A DNA stretch of 64,000 nt, taken from Tetrapyrgos nigripes. Its lineage: Eukaryota > Basidiomycota > Agaricomycetes > Agaricales > Campanellaceae. The first letter of the stretch is position 1. Each line of letters starts with the position of its first letter. The stretch spans positions 43,060 through 107,059 of the forward strand of contig JAACJM010000275.1 in the NCBI GenBank assembly GCA_013368315.1. The letters run 5' to 3'. This document shows, in pieces, positions 46,624 to 58,005 of the stretch. A program made the translations under genes and the position numbers. The notes under the pieces were generated by a model that saw nothing but the letters and a program-made list of their open reading frames with translations, had not been told where the DNA came from and ran no database searches.

Positions 46624-48055
46624 GGCGAGTAAGTAACAGCGGGGAAGGAAAGGTCCATGCAATGAAAAAAAATCGAGCTTTTTATATGCGCGTGGTTCAA
46701 CAGTAATATGTATAGATACCGAACCATCCCTCTTCCATCGTTCACGGTTCCGTTGTAACGGCCGGTCACAAGAGATGGTCTTGGGCAGACAGTGAGAAGG
46801 AGCACTGAATGAGGATTGAAGGAACATTGAATATTTTGAGGTCATTGGACCTCAGTGAACGTCGCAGAGATTCAAAAACATCTGTCTGAGAAGTTGACGA
46901 TAAGCGGAGGTAATAAAATTGGCGAACTGAGCTAGTATGTGAGGGAGACTGATAGCGATATTTTACCGTGACTTCCGGAGACTCTTTCCCGTTCTCTCTC
47001 GCAAAGCAGTCCCTATGACCGCTAAGCCTTTCAGCTATCATAACGATAAACCACATGTGACATGCCCTGTTTATGCGTCATTAAATGCATGAAAGGAGCT
47101 GTCGATGTCGACGTCTTCCGGCTAGGGATAGCAAAGATGACCCATGAAATTCATTTAGAGACTACCTGTGTGCTTGAACTTTGAAGGACCACTGAGCTAA
47201 AATGAGAATCGCCTCGTCGACGTCAGTACAGTGAATGCGAAGAGAAAAAAAAAGTGGTATCACTCACCTCATCGTCGTAGGTTTGCTAGTAAAGTCTCCA
47301 ACATGTCCTCGTTATCCTTTACACTGCGTGTAGCGAAGACATCCTCACCTTCCGACAGTGTTGGATAAGAATTGGTGGAAAGGAATGAGTGCTGTTAACG
47401 GGCATGTGTAGACTGCCAGGTTTTTATGGGATGAAGGGCGCCAATAGTAAATTAAAACCATCAACCACAATGCTATATCCAAACCATATTTACCAACTGG
47501 CCAGTCTTCTTCGATAAGCTACGGATATGTGGTTGGTTGATGCCGGTAGAGTCGCTGACAGGAGCCTAGTGCGTCTGGTGTAATTTCACAGGGCTCTTGA
47601 CTCTTGTTTAAAATGGCTCGAATCCAGCTCAAGGCATCCAAGGTACCCTGCAAGTGCATCATCATCAGAAACGTTATAGACATTTCCAGTTTTCGCTTTC
47701 ACCTACGTCTAGCCTACGCGTCTTGTCGACGAGTGTTACAGGCTACTAACGTTGGGCAAAAATTCGTTCTTCAAGGTTGGAGCCGGGATTGACGAGGAAT
47801 GAGATGGAGGAGGAAGGGAGAGTTGGCGAGGAATTGTTTCGGAATTGGCCTGGAGTCAGACTGGAGTTCATTACATTTCGTTGAGGGCAAGGTGTGTACT
47901 GCGGTTCTCACTTGGATGTATTTTCTCCATCACCGCTGTCTGCAACCGCCTGGCCGCACGTCATTCCTTCAACTCTGGCCGCGTTCATTGGTATCCATAG
48001 TACTTTTCGGGGAAGTGTATGTGTCCGACTTTGCTTTTTCTTTTCGTCCTCGTTC
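46018..48055. repeat. Segmental duplication, copy B spacer
   Basis: 46018-47301 matches 36250-37842 (minus the solo LTR), and 47302-48055 matches 38704-39440. The copies are about 90-95 percent identical by eye. Short frames within it (47604-47792, 47799-48218) have no recognised domain. The similarity stops at about 48055, where a small inverted-repeat element follows and the HET block is inverted relative to copy A. Confidence 0.85.
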
Positions 48056-48067
48056 GTCCAACCTGAC

Positions 48068-48256
48068 ATCACGAATCCGCCAAAACATGGCCATGCATGG
48101 ATCATGCTGGCCACCATCCACAGTCATGTCCTTACAGTTCCATGCTACTCCAGCATGGAACCCATGGCCAAGAGTTCCATGCATGGAATACTATGGCAGA
48201 TTTCCATCAAAGCCATGACTGTGGATGGTTGGCCATACTTCAGCGGATTTCGTGAT
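48068..48256. mobile_element. 189-bp inverted-repeat (MITE-like) element at a breakpoint
   Basis: It starts ATCACGAATCCGC and ends GCGGATTTCGTGAT. Inner segments GGCCACCATCCACAGTCATG and CATGACTGTGGATGGTTGGC, and CCATGCATGGA and TTCCATGCATGG, also pair, so the whole element can fold back. No coding capacity. No clear target duplication. It sits exactly where the copy A and copy B segments stop matching. Confidence 0.65.
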
Positions 48257-48261
48257 GGAGT

Positions 48262-48603
48262 AAAATCTTCCAGTTCCCTGAAGCGTTTTCCGCGTCAATA
48301 GCCAAAGTCCGAAATGCCAACCTCAACATCGTCATTGGGAGGTCTCTTGCCGTGTACCATTTTGTCGGCCTAGATGGTTTTGGATCGTATATTCCGGGGT
48401 ATTTAAAGGAAGCAGGAGAAGGCGGAAAAAGAGGAGTATTGGGTGAGATTGCAGACAGCATTGGGAGGAAACATAGGAACGCTGAGGAAACTCGGCCTCA
48501 GACTCAAGACAGATACGCCGAAGACGAGAAGGACGTCAAGAATAAAAACGTACAGGATACTGAACAGAAGGAAGAGACAGACCCGCCGAAGCTGCAGACG
48601 TGA
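48262..48603 (+). CDS. Small unknown gene, copy B, C-terminal part
   Basis: The open frame reads FQFPEAFSASIAKVRNANLN, then RSLAVYHFVGLDGFGSYIPG, YLKEAGEGGKRGVLGEIADS and a highly charged end (EDEKDVKNKNVQDTEQKEET). The first part looks globular, the last 60 or so residues disordered. The 5' side is cut by the 189-bp element, so the first exons are probably missing. It converges on HET-B. The same end occurs in two copies beside HET-A. No family recognised. Confidence 0.45.
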   Translation, partial: KIFQFPEAFSASIAKVRNANLNIVIGRSLAVYHFVGLDGFGSYIPGYLKEAGEGGKRGVLGEIADSIGRKHRNAEETRPQTQDRYAEDEKDVKNKNVQDTEQKEETDPPKLQT

Positions 48604-48715
48604 AATCTTGTGTTTTCGTTGTATGTACTACTGATGTACTAGGAACTGTATCATTGTATAGAATGTACACCTTTCTACTCTAGCTCGTTGCAGCCAACTG
48701 TCGTGGAAAACAGTA

Positions 48716-50809
48716 TCAACTCCCTGTTTCCTTTTCTCCTGCAAGCCTAGGACGAAGGCTGATCAAATTGGATATCCACTCTAGACGAAGCAAATGTGTT
48801 CCAAGCTGTAGACTGGACCTCTCTTGGACCGAAGCAGTCACGCTACCTTGGTGAATGAAATCAGACCAAGTAGATTTTTGCCTCAGCCATCGTTTATCGG
48901 CCCTTGACCGATTGAGATAGGATTGGTACACTTGTTCCACAGATTCCTCCGAGTCATCATCATCAACAACCTCTGTCCAAAATGTCTCATATGAGGGACC
49001 TAGGAGCCCAATGGCAACATGAAAGGAGGGTCTACCAGATATGCCGTATGTAAGAATGCGGAAGGGAAGCGCAGTGTCACCATCTGTAGGAGACATAGGA
49101 ATATATGCCATATCTTGGAACGTCTTCATATAGAAATCGGAGGGATAGACTCCTATTAGCTGCATTCTATCATGGCCACCACCATACAAGCGTCTACGAT
49201 CAACATTGGATGGGACGATAAAGCCTGAATCCGAAGGTTGCAGGGTCTGTGTCCAAAAGTCGATTTCGAGATTGACTTGGTCGATAAAATTGATTTCGAG
49301 ACGACGGCCTAGCCGACCTGTCACCTCGCAATGGACAGATATAGCACCACTGCCCGAACGCACCACTGTCCCATCATCTCGAGATAGATTAGTAAAATTA
49401 AAGGGAGGCACCTTAAAGGGTTGGTCACCGAGGTGCAGGACATAGCAAGGCGAATTGCTGCGCCAAGGATACAAAAGATGAATGGTGAAGGCCTCTTCCG
49501 TCACTGGAGTTTTATAGGTCAACTTATGTACACGGGAGGACGACCATGGTTCAAGTTGAATGGAAACTCTGCTTGAATTGGGGGAATGAACAACAGGCGA
49601 TGGTATCAGGAAGTTGGTGCAAAGGAAGTGTCGAGCGGAGGGAAGGAGGTCGGCATGATACATCACTGCAGAAGTGGGTCTGGTGTCAAATCGCGACTTC
49701 CGGGCAACAGGATTTTCCCTGACAGTAAGCTCCTGAATATTCTTGAGCGCGGGCTGGAGTGTGTGTCTGAAGGCCAACTGATCTGGATGACACCGGACGT
49801 ATTGCTGCTGACTCGTCTTTCGGAGATAGAACGATAAGAAGCTACCGTCTCTCTCGGACTGACAGAGTAGGGATGCAAGAAAGACACCACTGTGACTGGA
49901 ATCATCCATGGTTTCAAGAGGGAGATGGATGCGGAGACCATTATTGCCAAACGAGTATGATGACCTGTCTCCAATGAAATCCCAGTCGCTAGCCTTCACT
50001 TCACCGGACATCCTGAATTCGTAAGGCGACTTAGCCAATAATCCCCTGTGTTCGTGGTGCTCAGACGATGCGGCGACCCAGGCAAAAATGCTCCGGTCAT
50101 CAGATATTTTGATGATTTCCTGCTGAAGCCGCATAAACGCCTTTGCACCACCTTCCCCGTAGATGGGTGGCATGCTGACCCCAAATATCCCCATCAAGCT
50201 ATAAGCTTGGTCTTCTGCCCTCGTCGTCTCCCGTAACGCCGCCCACGACATCCTCTGAGCAACACTGTATGTGTTGATATCCCGACCACCTTCAAAGACC
50301 TCCACCGGAATGGATGTGATTGCAGAGACCACATCGCACAAGGTCCACCTGGTCCCAATCCGAACCCAATCTTTGTCCAAGAATACAACATAATGGGGTG
50401 CAAGCAGCTCCTGCAACGTCCATCCCCTTTTGAACCATCTACTGTCCTTGAAGCTAGACTTGGGATTCCGAGGGTGAAAGTCGATGGAAACATCGCATAG
50501 GTAGACATAGCAGACCACGGCGTCCTCGTAGTACTGGTACATCGAGTTGATTGCCTCTGAAAGCTCAGCACTGCTTTCTTTGTTGATGCAGCACGAGTCA
50601 ATCCAAATCCACTCGAAGTCGTAATTCCTAGCTCGCGCACATGCATTCGAAACTTTGGCGAAACCAGCTTTAAGTCTTGCAGTTTGGAGATTCTGGATGT
50701 CCTGGAAAGTGACCTCCTCCTTCTCCCAGGTATGAGATAGAATCGCATACCGCGGGATATCGGCATAAAACTCCTCGAGTTTGAGGGTTTTCGTATTCAA
50801 GAGACGCAT
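48716..50809 (-). CDS. HET-B: heterokaryon-incompatibility domain protein, 697 residues
   Basis: A single uninterrupted frame. Residues 1-200: start MRLLNTKTLKLEEF, then PRYAILSHTWEKEEVTF, WIWIDSCCINKESSAELSEA, YEDAVVCYVYLCDV and WFKRGWTLQELLAPHYVVF, the blocks of the HET domain (PF06985). Residues 200-290 (SWAALRETTRAEDQAYSLMG, PPIYGEGGAKAFMRLQQEII) match the segment that usually follows HET in basidiomycetes. The C-terminal 400 residues lack a recognised domain. HET-domain proteins mediate non-self recognition and cell death in fungi; in basidiomycetes their role is mostly inferred. It is a near-duplicate of HET-A in inverted orientation, and the only copy without a frame break. Confidence 0.92.
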   Translation of the reverse strand: MRLLNTKTLKLEEFYADIPRYAILSHTWEKEEVTFQDIQNLQTARLKAGFAKVSNACARARNYDFEWIWIDSCCINKESSAELSEAINSMYQYYEDAVVCYVYLCDVSIDFHPRNPKSSFKDSRWFKRGWTLQELLAPHYVVFLDKDWVRIGTRWTLCDVVSAITSIPVEVFEGGRDINTYSVAQRMSWAALRETTRAEDQAYSLMGIFGVSMPPIYGEGGAKAFMRLQQEIIKISDDRSIFAWVAASSEHHEHRGLLAKSPYEFRMSGEVKASDWDFIGDRSSYSFGNNGLRIHLPLETMDDSSHSGVFLASLLCQSERDGSFLSFYLRKTSQQQYVRCHPDQLAFRHTLQPALKNIQELTVRENPVARKSRFDTRPTSAVMYHADLLPSARHFLCTNFLIPSPVVHSPNSSRVSIQLEPWSSSRVHKLTYKTPVTEEAFTIHLLYPWRSNSPCYVLHLGDQPFKVPPFNFTNLSRDDGTVVRSGSGAISVHCEVTGRLGRRLEINFIDQVNLEIDFWTQTLQPSDSGFIVPSNVDRRRLYGGGHDRMQLIGVYPSDFYMKTFQDMAYIPMSPTDGDTALPFRILTYGISGRPSFHVAIGLLGPSYETFWTEVVDDDDSEESVEQVYQSYLNRSRADKRWLRQKSTWSDFIHQGSVTASVQERSSLQLGTHLLRLEWISNLISLRPRLAGEKETGS

Positions 50810-51533
50810 GGGAGAGTGTAATCGAGACTACGAAGGCAAGGGTCAGATAAGACTACTAGGATAAGGTATCACGACGTACATTGTGGAAAGGAAAGAAGGT
50901 GTTGTCCGGTCATGCGTGGACTGTCCGAAGGCTTTTATGGGATGAAGGGCACCAATAGAACTAGGATAAGGCATCACGACGTACTTGACGGGTCTATGCA
51001 GCGATGGTCGAGCACGTGTCCTTTCGCTGTGCGTCTCTTTTCTCAGTTTTCCTCTCGACGACTTGCAGTACACATGCAGTTTTCTTCTGCGTTAGGTACG
51101 ACCTTGCTCAAGATTTAACACAACACACAGCCAAGTATACCTTAGTAACAGATGATGAATCCATAAAAATGCCCTCCTTCTCGAAAACTTGTCAAGGTCT
51201 TCCAAGACTAGCATGTCCAGGCTCGCACTTCCACTTCTAGCCATGACACTCAGCCTCGCTTTCTCTCTCGTTCTAAATTTAAGACCAATAGATGCACTTT
51301 TGGGCTGCACAGGAGCCACGTCTATTGGTCAGTGTACCAGCTTTGACGAACAATTCCTTGAACTGACACCAATTGGAAATTTTACAAGAATGTATCCACA
51401 TCTGAGACCAATAACCGCCGTCAATTTCTTGTACTTGATCACGAGAAAGCTCTCAGTGAGCCAGTCATCTGAGAAGAATAGAGTGGCCTCTTAAAGAGTC
51501 CCAAGACTCTGAGAAAATTCGAATCAGTAAAGA
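50810..51533. other. Promoter side of HET-B and spacer
   Basis: Contains the shortened inverted-repeat arm (CTTTTATGGGATGAAGGGC at about 50931), a duplicated ACTAGGATAAGG(T/C)ATCACGACGTAC (about 50851 and 50962), and a plus-strand frame at 51189-51494 with a hydrophobic N-terminus (LALPLLAMTLSLAFSLVLNL) that could be a signal or membrane segment but has no other support. Confidence 0.35.
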
Positions 51534-52040
51534 ATGGCGCTCCCACCACCCACTAAAGACCAAGCTTACTGCAAAGTGTCTGCATTGGAAGCAAGCGAGG
51601 TCCAACTCTCCCTCGCCATATTTCTTACAGAAGTCGACAATCCCGATCCACTCACAGGTGAAAAGGCTCTCGCTCCCTCGCTCTCCTTCCTCTTCCACCA
51701 CTCCAAAAACCACAAGAAATTCATCTTCGATCTCGGTGTCCGCAAAGACTTTGAAAACTACCCTCCAGCCGTCGTCGAATGCTGGATCAAAGTCTTCTTC
51801 CCATGTCAGGTTTCCAAAGACCCTGTTGACTGCCTCACCAAAGGAGGTTATGTACCCAATGATATCGACTATATCTGTCTATCCCATCTTCATTTTGACC
51901 ACGTCGGGGATCCTTCTCTCTTCCCTAAATCCATGTTTCTCGTCGGGGCACAAGGAAAAAATCTCTCTTGACCCCGGGATATCCAGCAGATCCCAACGCT
52001 GGACTAGTGGGATGTGGGCTCCTGACGGGAGCAGGTATGA
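51534..52040 (+). pseudogene. Metallo-beta-lactamase-fold hydrolase, N-terminal half
   Basis: Start MALPPPTKDQAYCKVSALEA; KKFIFDLGVRKDFENYPPAV and YICLSHLHFDHVGDPSLFPK follow. SHLHFDH is the metal-binding HxHxDH motif, so this is a lactonase-like metallo-beta-lactamase fold. The frame breaks at an A-run at about 51955 (stop at 51971); the next frame continues with TPGYPADPNAGL and then the homology ends near 52040. The C-terminal half is absent here. It is complementary to the C-terminal half at 31100-31593: together they cover a family-length protein. Confidence 0.75.
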
Positions 52041-52434
52041 GTCCGAATTTCCGGTTGCTTGCCACCTACATATACAGTTCTTCGTAATATCGTAAAATAA
52101 TGATAATTATTGCTTTAACAAAAACATTAATGCTTTCTTCCAACATCCTATCCATATTTGTTCAACATAATCGATACATCGTTAGTTATGACATCTAAAA
52201 TACAAGTGACCACCCAATATTACCAATACATCATTAGTTGTGCCTAATATAGAAAATACAAGTGACCCACCTACCACGGCATCAGTTCAAATGTATTGTC
52301 TGGTCAGTCAAGTTACCAGTCCATCGAAGTGCACCATCTTCTTCCATCCCGTCATAGTAATAGCAATCCATAGAGTCGTCAATAACTCGACTAGTAAAAT
52401 GTCCATCCCCATAATATACCATTCCAGCCAACTT
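52041..52434. other. AT-rich spacer
   Basis: Contains a tandem repeat of about 55-60 bp (ATACATC(G/A)TTAGTT(A/G)TG..ATACAAGTGACC, at about 52170 and 52228). No gene seen. Confidence 0.4.
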
Positions 52435-54600
52435 TTACTCAATTAAGCTATCACCTACCGTGAGTTTGAGATCAATATCAATATATAGAGTGTGACTATT
52501 AAAAGTAGAACCTACATAAAAACATAAAATACTAGGTGCATACACAAAATTTGTTTTCAACAGATGATGACCAGTGCACTCATTGGTCTCACATCTCACG
52601 TTACGTTCACGCTCACAGACATTGGACAACCAATCAACAACAGAAACATGGGCTCTACCTGCTTCCAACATAGAGACATCATTGGTAATAATTGGAAACT
52701 GGGATGGGTGATAATTAGTACAAGTGTATATAGTATGTATAATTTCCCTATTATGCCACAACATCTGTTTAACCAAATCACTTACACTGGTATATCGACC
52801 TAATTCAAACCGGTCTCCATCAAATGCAGCAAACTGCTCCCGTAATGCCTCCTTGACTGAATCAATAGACATTTCACCATATTTGTATGACTCTAAATTT
52901 GCAGCAAGATTAGAAATGAAAGGGTTGCCCATTTGTCTGAACTCGTTAGACCAATGTGCAGGATTTGATGTCCATATGCGCAGTAGAACAGTAATTACTG
53001 AGTCATAACCACAACTATTTTGATGCCAAATTGGACCTCTAATGGTATCAAAGGGGTTGGCTGCTAAAGTTGATCTAGATGTTTTTGTCTTTTGTTCTAC
53101 AGAATCCTGGACTTCATCTCTTTTTCTTTTCAAGCTTGTAACAATACCAGGTGGAATGTGCAAGTCTTTTGAAAATTGGGAGGAGGATGCAGTAGACTTA
53201 GATCCTTTAGCTACAGCAAGGTTTATGTTTTGTTTGGGGTCTTTAGCCTTGTTGTTTTTTCCTTTCTTAGCTTTTTCTATTACCTTCCAATCAGCTACTT
53301 CATACTCACAGACATAAGGGTTAGACTTATCCCACTTCAATGAACAGTATAGGAAAGGTGGTTTGTATTGTATACTGACTGATTTCCTGATGGAATTAAT
53401 CTGATAGGACCTGTGATCCCCAGTTACAGACTTGTGAAGCTTTCCATTAAACCTCGTTGTGATATCATCAAGAAATTCAAGCACTATATACTCCTTATGT
53501 AAAGAACGTGAGGTTATACTATTCAACCCTCCTCTCAACTTGTTAGGATCAAAACCTTGTAGAATAAGTGTGCCCCTTGCAGAGGCACTACAAGAAAGCA
53601 CAGTGTATATGCCATGGAAGTCACAGCAATTGTGAATGTCTACAGGATTATATGGTCTTGTTTTGCCTTGTGACGCATAGTCAGTCATAGAAAAACAGGG
53701 TAGGACTTCCACTTGACTGCGTGATATGTAAACTTTGCTATCATCAGGTAGAGAACAATATGTAGACGTTAATGTCCTGCTAATAGATACAATATTTGAA
53801 GGTAGTCCAGGTAGTTTTACATCTGAAGGTGGATTGGTAAGTTTCACGAACAGGGTGTCCAATAATCTCTGCTTATGTGAGCCTCTGGTATAAGTCCAGC
53901 CATAAACAGTGCCCTCCTGACCATTGGTTATACAAATCTTGGTTGCAACATTTGATCTAATCATAACAGGCATGCCATAGCAAAGACTAAGTTTTTGCAG
54001 GCACCATGCAGTCAGATGTACTAGGTGCTTGGGCCCACAACAGACTTTGCAAGGCATCGGTCATTTCCCATATGTAGAGAATATTTTTTAGCCCTCGAGT
54101 TTTACCTTGATCAGTTTCATGGACTTCTTTAACAGGGAGTATAGTGTCTTCTGAATAGAAGTCAACTAGAGTCTGTCCAGTCTCAGCCACATATCAATGA
54201 CATCCAAGAGCATTGATTTCATCTTTGTGATTGTTCAAAGCAGTTATTATAGGTATATGTCTAAATTCAGTATCACACACAGACTGCAGGCCACTGACTT
54301 TTGAGGTCAATCTTGAAGACAAAAATGATATGTCATCTGGCTCACAATTTTTGTACCACATATTGATGGGGCTACCTCACATTTCACTGTCCCTTTGGAT
54401 CACACTAGCAGTTCTAGTCGTTATAATAGGATTCGAAAGCCTTTATAGACTATCTTTATCATTTGGTGGGTCTGCTATTATAACTCCCAACTCGTACATA
54501 TCTATCATAGTACTTAGAATGAGTTGTTTCTCCATTTGTAAGCACTTAATATTATTGTACCGTTGTTTTCTTAGTCCCACTAGGTATTAACTAGCAGTTT
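52435..54600 (-). pseudogene. PIF1-like helicase C-terminal part with cysteine-peptidase-like tail
   Basis: A 540-codon open frame (54057-52435) plus upstream remnants to about 54600. The first part has the PIF1-type 2B/SH3 and late helicase motifs: CYGMPVMIRSNVATKICITN, GQEGTVYGW, FSMTDYASQGKTRPY and YTVLSCSASARGTLILQGFD. A Lys-rich linker follows, then GPIWHQNSCGYDSVITVLL, a Cys-box-like motif (N.C..DS) of ubiquitin-specific-peptidase type, continuing to 52435. Similar helicase-peptidase fusions are numerous in agaricomycetes and are linked to Helitron-like elements. Upstream, IITTRTASVIQRDS, RHIPIITALNNHKDEINALG and ETGQTLVDFYSED are readable but broken by stops (TAA near 54448, TGA near 54195), and the Walker motifs are missing. 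The peptidase Cys seems present; His/Asp partners were not identified. Confidence 0.7.
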
Positions 54601-54638
54601 AGGGCTCACCCTAGTCCTCTTATTCCCTTAAAAGAACG

Positions 54639-55840
54639 TCAAAACTGAAGTATGTATACTGTGATTTTGTACGGCGTATCAACGAGACCACTCAGGAAGA
54701 ATGCCATACACTGGTAGAGGTAATCCTGAGGAAAAGGAGTTGAGGCTTCACAAAATGGCAAAGAGCCAGCAAAAGTTGATGATACAACAGGATATTGCAG
54801 ACCAAGACCACCTTGAAGAGGCAAATGTTACTGTACAATCGCTTAAACAATAATTTATAACATACCCTTAAGAATAGACAACGTCAGGCTGATACAGGTA
54901 ATACCCATCAAATGTATACCAGTAGTCTGTGCATGTCTTGCGATAGTGATAGCAGTAGCATTTGCACAATGCCAGACCATGGTGTATGGATACAAGGACA
55001 ACTTGTTGTCTATATGCACAGTCCAATGTAAAGGATGAGGGTTGCTGCACAGGGAGATAAAAGGAAAAGGGCAACCAAGAGAAAAATGAAAACGACAAAG
55101 GAAAAAATTACAGTGAGTGAACGGTCATTAATGCAAAGCTATAGTACTCACTGATTTGTGTTTCAGACAACCACATTGTTGAGTCGTTGTGTGCCCCCAG
55201 CAGATGAGTTGAGAATGTGGTTCCTGATACATGCAGTAAGATGTGGTTGACAGAAAGGCTCATCAGCAATTGATACTACTGATATAGAGGAGTGGTGCTA
55301 ACCTGAGGAGTTACCAGAGGATCGATACACAACAAACAAGCCTAAAAGCCACGGCAACGTCAGAATATGTACCGTACCAGAGCACACATATGAACCTGAT
55401 GAAGTGTACATCATGTTGACACCTCTAGTGGCCTCCACATTCACTGAAGCAACAGAACAGTTGGGATTCGATGTAATGGACAGGGACGCAAGTGAGGAAA
55501 AAAGGCTGAGATTGTTCGTGGGTTTCCTGTTGACAGAAGCAAAACCACCACTATAGAAAGCATTGAAACACCCAACTGGATGGAACATATAGCATTTAGA
55601 CTTATTATGATCAGAAGAAAACAATACAACTCACATGGCGGGAGCGAGCCAACTGGAACAGTTGTGTAACCTTCTTGAGAGCAACAGAGATGAAAGTTTT
55701 CACTGGGTGAAGGTCGCAGTACACAGTCTTCGAAGTAAACAATAAACAAAAGACATACAACATAGTGATTTACACATACCAGCAGCACATACAACAGCAA
55801 ATATGAGTGCAAGGACAAAGGCCAGTGGCAAACACAACAT
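54639..55840 (-). CDS. Small secreted-type unknown protein
   Basis: Start at 55838-55840: MLCLPLAFVLALIFAVVCAA is a good signal peptide. The exons then read CVLRPSPSENFHLCCSQEG, YTTVPVGSLPP, CFNAFYSGGFASVNRKPTNN and LASLSITSNPNCSVASVNVE to GSYVCSGT, THLLGAHNDSTMWLSETQIS, PHPLHWTVHIDNKLSLYPYT, and a last segment ending YKITVYILQF at 54639. Donors GTATGT, GTGAGT and GTACAT with CAG/TAG acceptors give five to seven exons. Cysteines are moderately frequent and Asn/Ser/Thr common, as in extracellular fungal proteins. No family is recognised. It lies between the helicase remnant and an F-box-like gene on the same strand. Exon choices, especially in the 3' half, are uncertain. Confidence 0.45.
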
Positions 55841-55896
55841 TTTTTTGAGATACAAGTTGATAGGTCATAGCAAGTCGAACAGAGGCTGTGCAAAGG

Positions 55897-57140
55897 TCAC
55901 ATTCTACTGTACAAAGTGTTGTCGACTACAGCAAGAGTCTTTACCCAAAATTCATCATCCCACCATAGAGGTCTCCAGGTAATTATGTGGTTTGCCATTG
56001 GTTCCTTGAATCCACTAAGATCTCTGGCAAAGATTGGAACCACTCGCCAGTCCATCTCGTTGTCATACCATCTGTCAAAGTCCACCGGGAAAAAGTCGTT
56101 GTTCCCTATATCCATGACCACAGACCTGAATGCCCTGACCACCTTGCCATCTTCAGAGGCCACACCTAATAGACTGGACTGATTGCTGAGGGTAGTGTTA
56201 GCTGTTGCCATGTGTGGATCATGCAATGCAGAACAATCATATACACATCTTCGAACTGTGAGGTTGTCAAAACTAAAATGATGGGTAATACCACTCCATT
56301 CCTGGGCCACTTGCAAATTCTCAGAGTGGAATATAAGAGCGATGAATTGCAGATTTTTATGTTGATGAAAGCATAAATGACCCTCCAACGCTGCTACCGA
56401 CATCTTGTGGTAATCTACTGTCAAGGACAGTGAATGAATGGAAGGCATAAAAGTTGATGGCACTATAGCTTTCTCTGGCCACTCTCCAGTCGTGGATGCA
56501 GTCTCCCAGTCATCAGGGCTATAGATGTCCATGAGATGGCCCTTGTAATGTCATAGAAGAGGCAGATAGTGGCCATAGAGGAGGGAGTGTATGACTCTGT
56601 CCACAGAAATGCCCATGTCCAGATAAGTAAGGGAGCCACAAATAGAGACAACGCATAACAAGGATGACGTGTCAGCAATGCAGGCATAGTCAATTCTAAG
56701 CCAGAAAACCATGTTTGACAAACAATCATCTGACGTAACAGTATGCAAAAAGGTGTCCAGGGTTTTCTGGTTCCTAATCTGTATGGAACACAGGATGTTT
56801 TGCTGGATGTATACACTGGCAAGAGGAAAAGAACAGGTGAGAGCAGCCCATAAGTCAATGCAGTTACTTACGTACCACTGACTCAAACCAGCACTGACAG
56901 AATTGGCAAGTAATAGCGACTCTGTGGTACAGTCGTAGGACAGGTAACAAAGTACAAGTATAACCAGTTCATTTGCAAACTGTAGAGTGTTTAGTAAGCG
57001 TTTAATGACTGTTAAAACAGCTGTACTTGGTTGGGGACTGCAGACACAGGAACACCTGTTTTGGCTGAATCAGCACACAGCAATGACCCATTGTAAGCCA
57101 GACTGCGTCCAAACTCAGCCTCCACCATTTCAGTCATGAT
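55897..57140 (-). CDS. F-box-like / LRR protein
   Basis: Near the 5' end, LQFANELVILVLCYLSYDC then LLLANSVSAGLSQWYV resembles a diverged F-box helix pair. Leucine-rich segments follow: IRNQKTLDTFLHTVTSDDCL, VVSICGSLTYLDMGISVDRV, then, after a frame change near 56540, TFMPSIHSLSLTVDYHKMSV and KNLQFIALIFHSENLQ, ending TLAVVDNTLYSRM at 55897. This is the layout of fungal F-box/LRR proteins (SCF ubiquitin ligase adaptors). The start, possibly MTEMVEAEFGRSLAYN at about 57138, and the exon joins are not certain; the frame change may be an intron or a real break. Confidence 0.45.
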
Positions 57141-58005
57141 CTATCCAGTATTTAGCGTGTGGAATTCCTGGTTGGAAGCACTATACATGAGAGAGACAGA
57201 GAGAGCGTTAGCACGCACATGTGCCTCAATTTAAATCATTCCACCACTTCAACTATCTCAACCATCATGCTCATCAACTACAAGTAGTCTTGGAAAGCAA
57301 CATTTACATGCTGTTGTGAGTCATTCAGTCCAATGGTAGCTTATTTTTTTGTGTGGATGCTACTCCACACGAAGTTGACTGGATCAACTGAGTGATAAAT
57401 ATCTATGGAAAGAAGAAAGATGTTGGCATGTTGCAATGAAGTCATGATAGTGATAGAGACTGAAGGAATATGTATTAAAAAGGCACAGAGAGTGACCCCC
57501 CCAAAAAAAAAGAAAAGAAAAGAAAAGAAGATACAAGACAAGATACATATAAGAAGACAGCATGGGCATCCGTGAAGTAAAGTAAGTGAAGACTGATGGG
57601 GACAAAGTGATAAAATATACAAAGAGCGGAGGAAGACCTGCACATGCCAAATTATCAGATCACACCAGATATCCATTCTCTCATATGATGTTCTTTCTCC
57701 TTGACTACCTCCACAGACAACAAATGACCAGAAGATACACCTGCAAAACATTCCCTGATCTGTTTGGCTTCCCAACTATAGACCTCTGATATCCTGATCA
57801 CCAATTCTTTCAGGTGCTCACAAACACAGCTCCTGCCATTTCAGACAGATCCCAGACACAGACCATCAAAGACTTCAATCATATGTAGGTCAAACGGGTC
57901 GTCAATGAGATCCACTTTGCGAACCCTTATCGACAGGTCATTGGCCTCTCTGCATAATGGAAAAATGTTGTGACGACTGAACAACTGTTTAATGTAGATG
58001 CCCAG
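57141..58005. other. Spacer with decayed F-box-like tail on the minus strand
   Basis: Minus-strand fragments at 57990-57650 (PLCREANDLSIRVRKVDLID, VCEHLKELVIRISEV, LLSVEVVKEKEHHMREWISG) resemble the C-terminal end of fungal F-box proteins and contain stops. The chromovirus LTR starts right beside them. The rest is AT-rich, with an A/G-rich tract near 57500. Confidence 0.3.

Noticed and set aside
57341..57775. 144-codon minus-strand frame with Phe-rich hydrophobic run
   Set aside because: The hydrophobic run is an A/G-rich tract read on the opposite strand; no domain or splice support.
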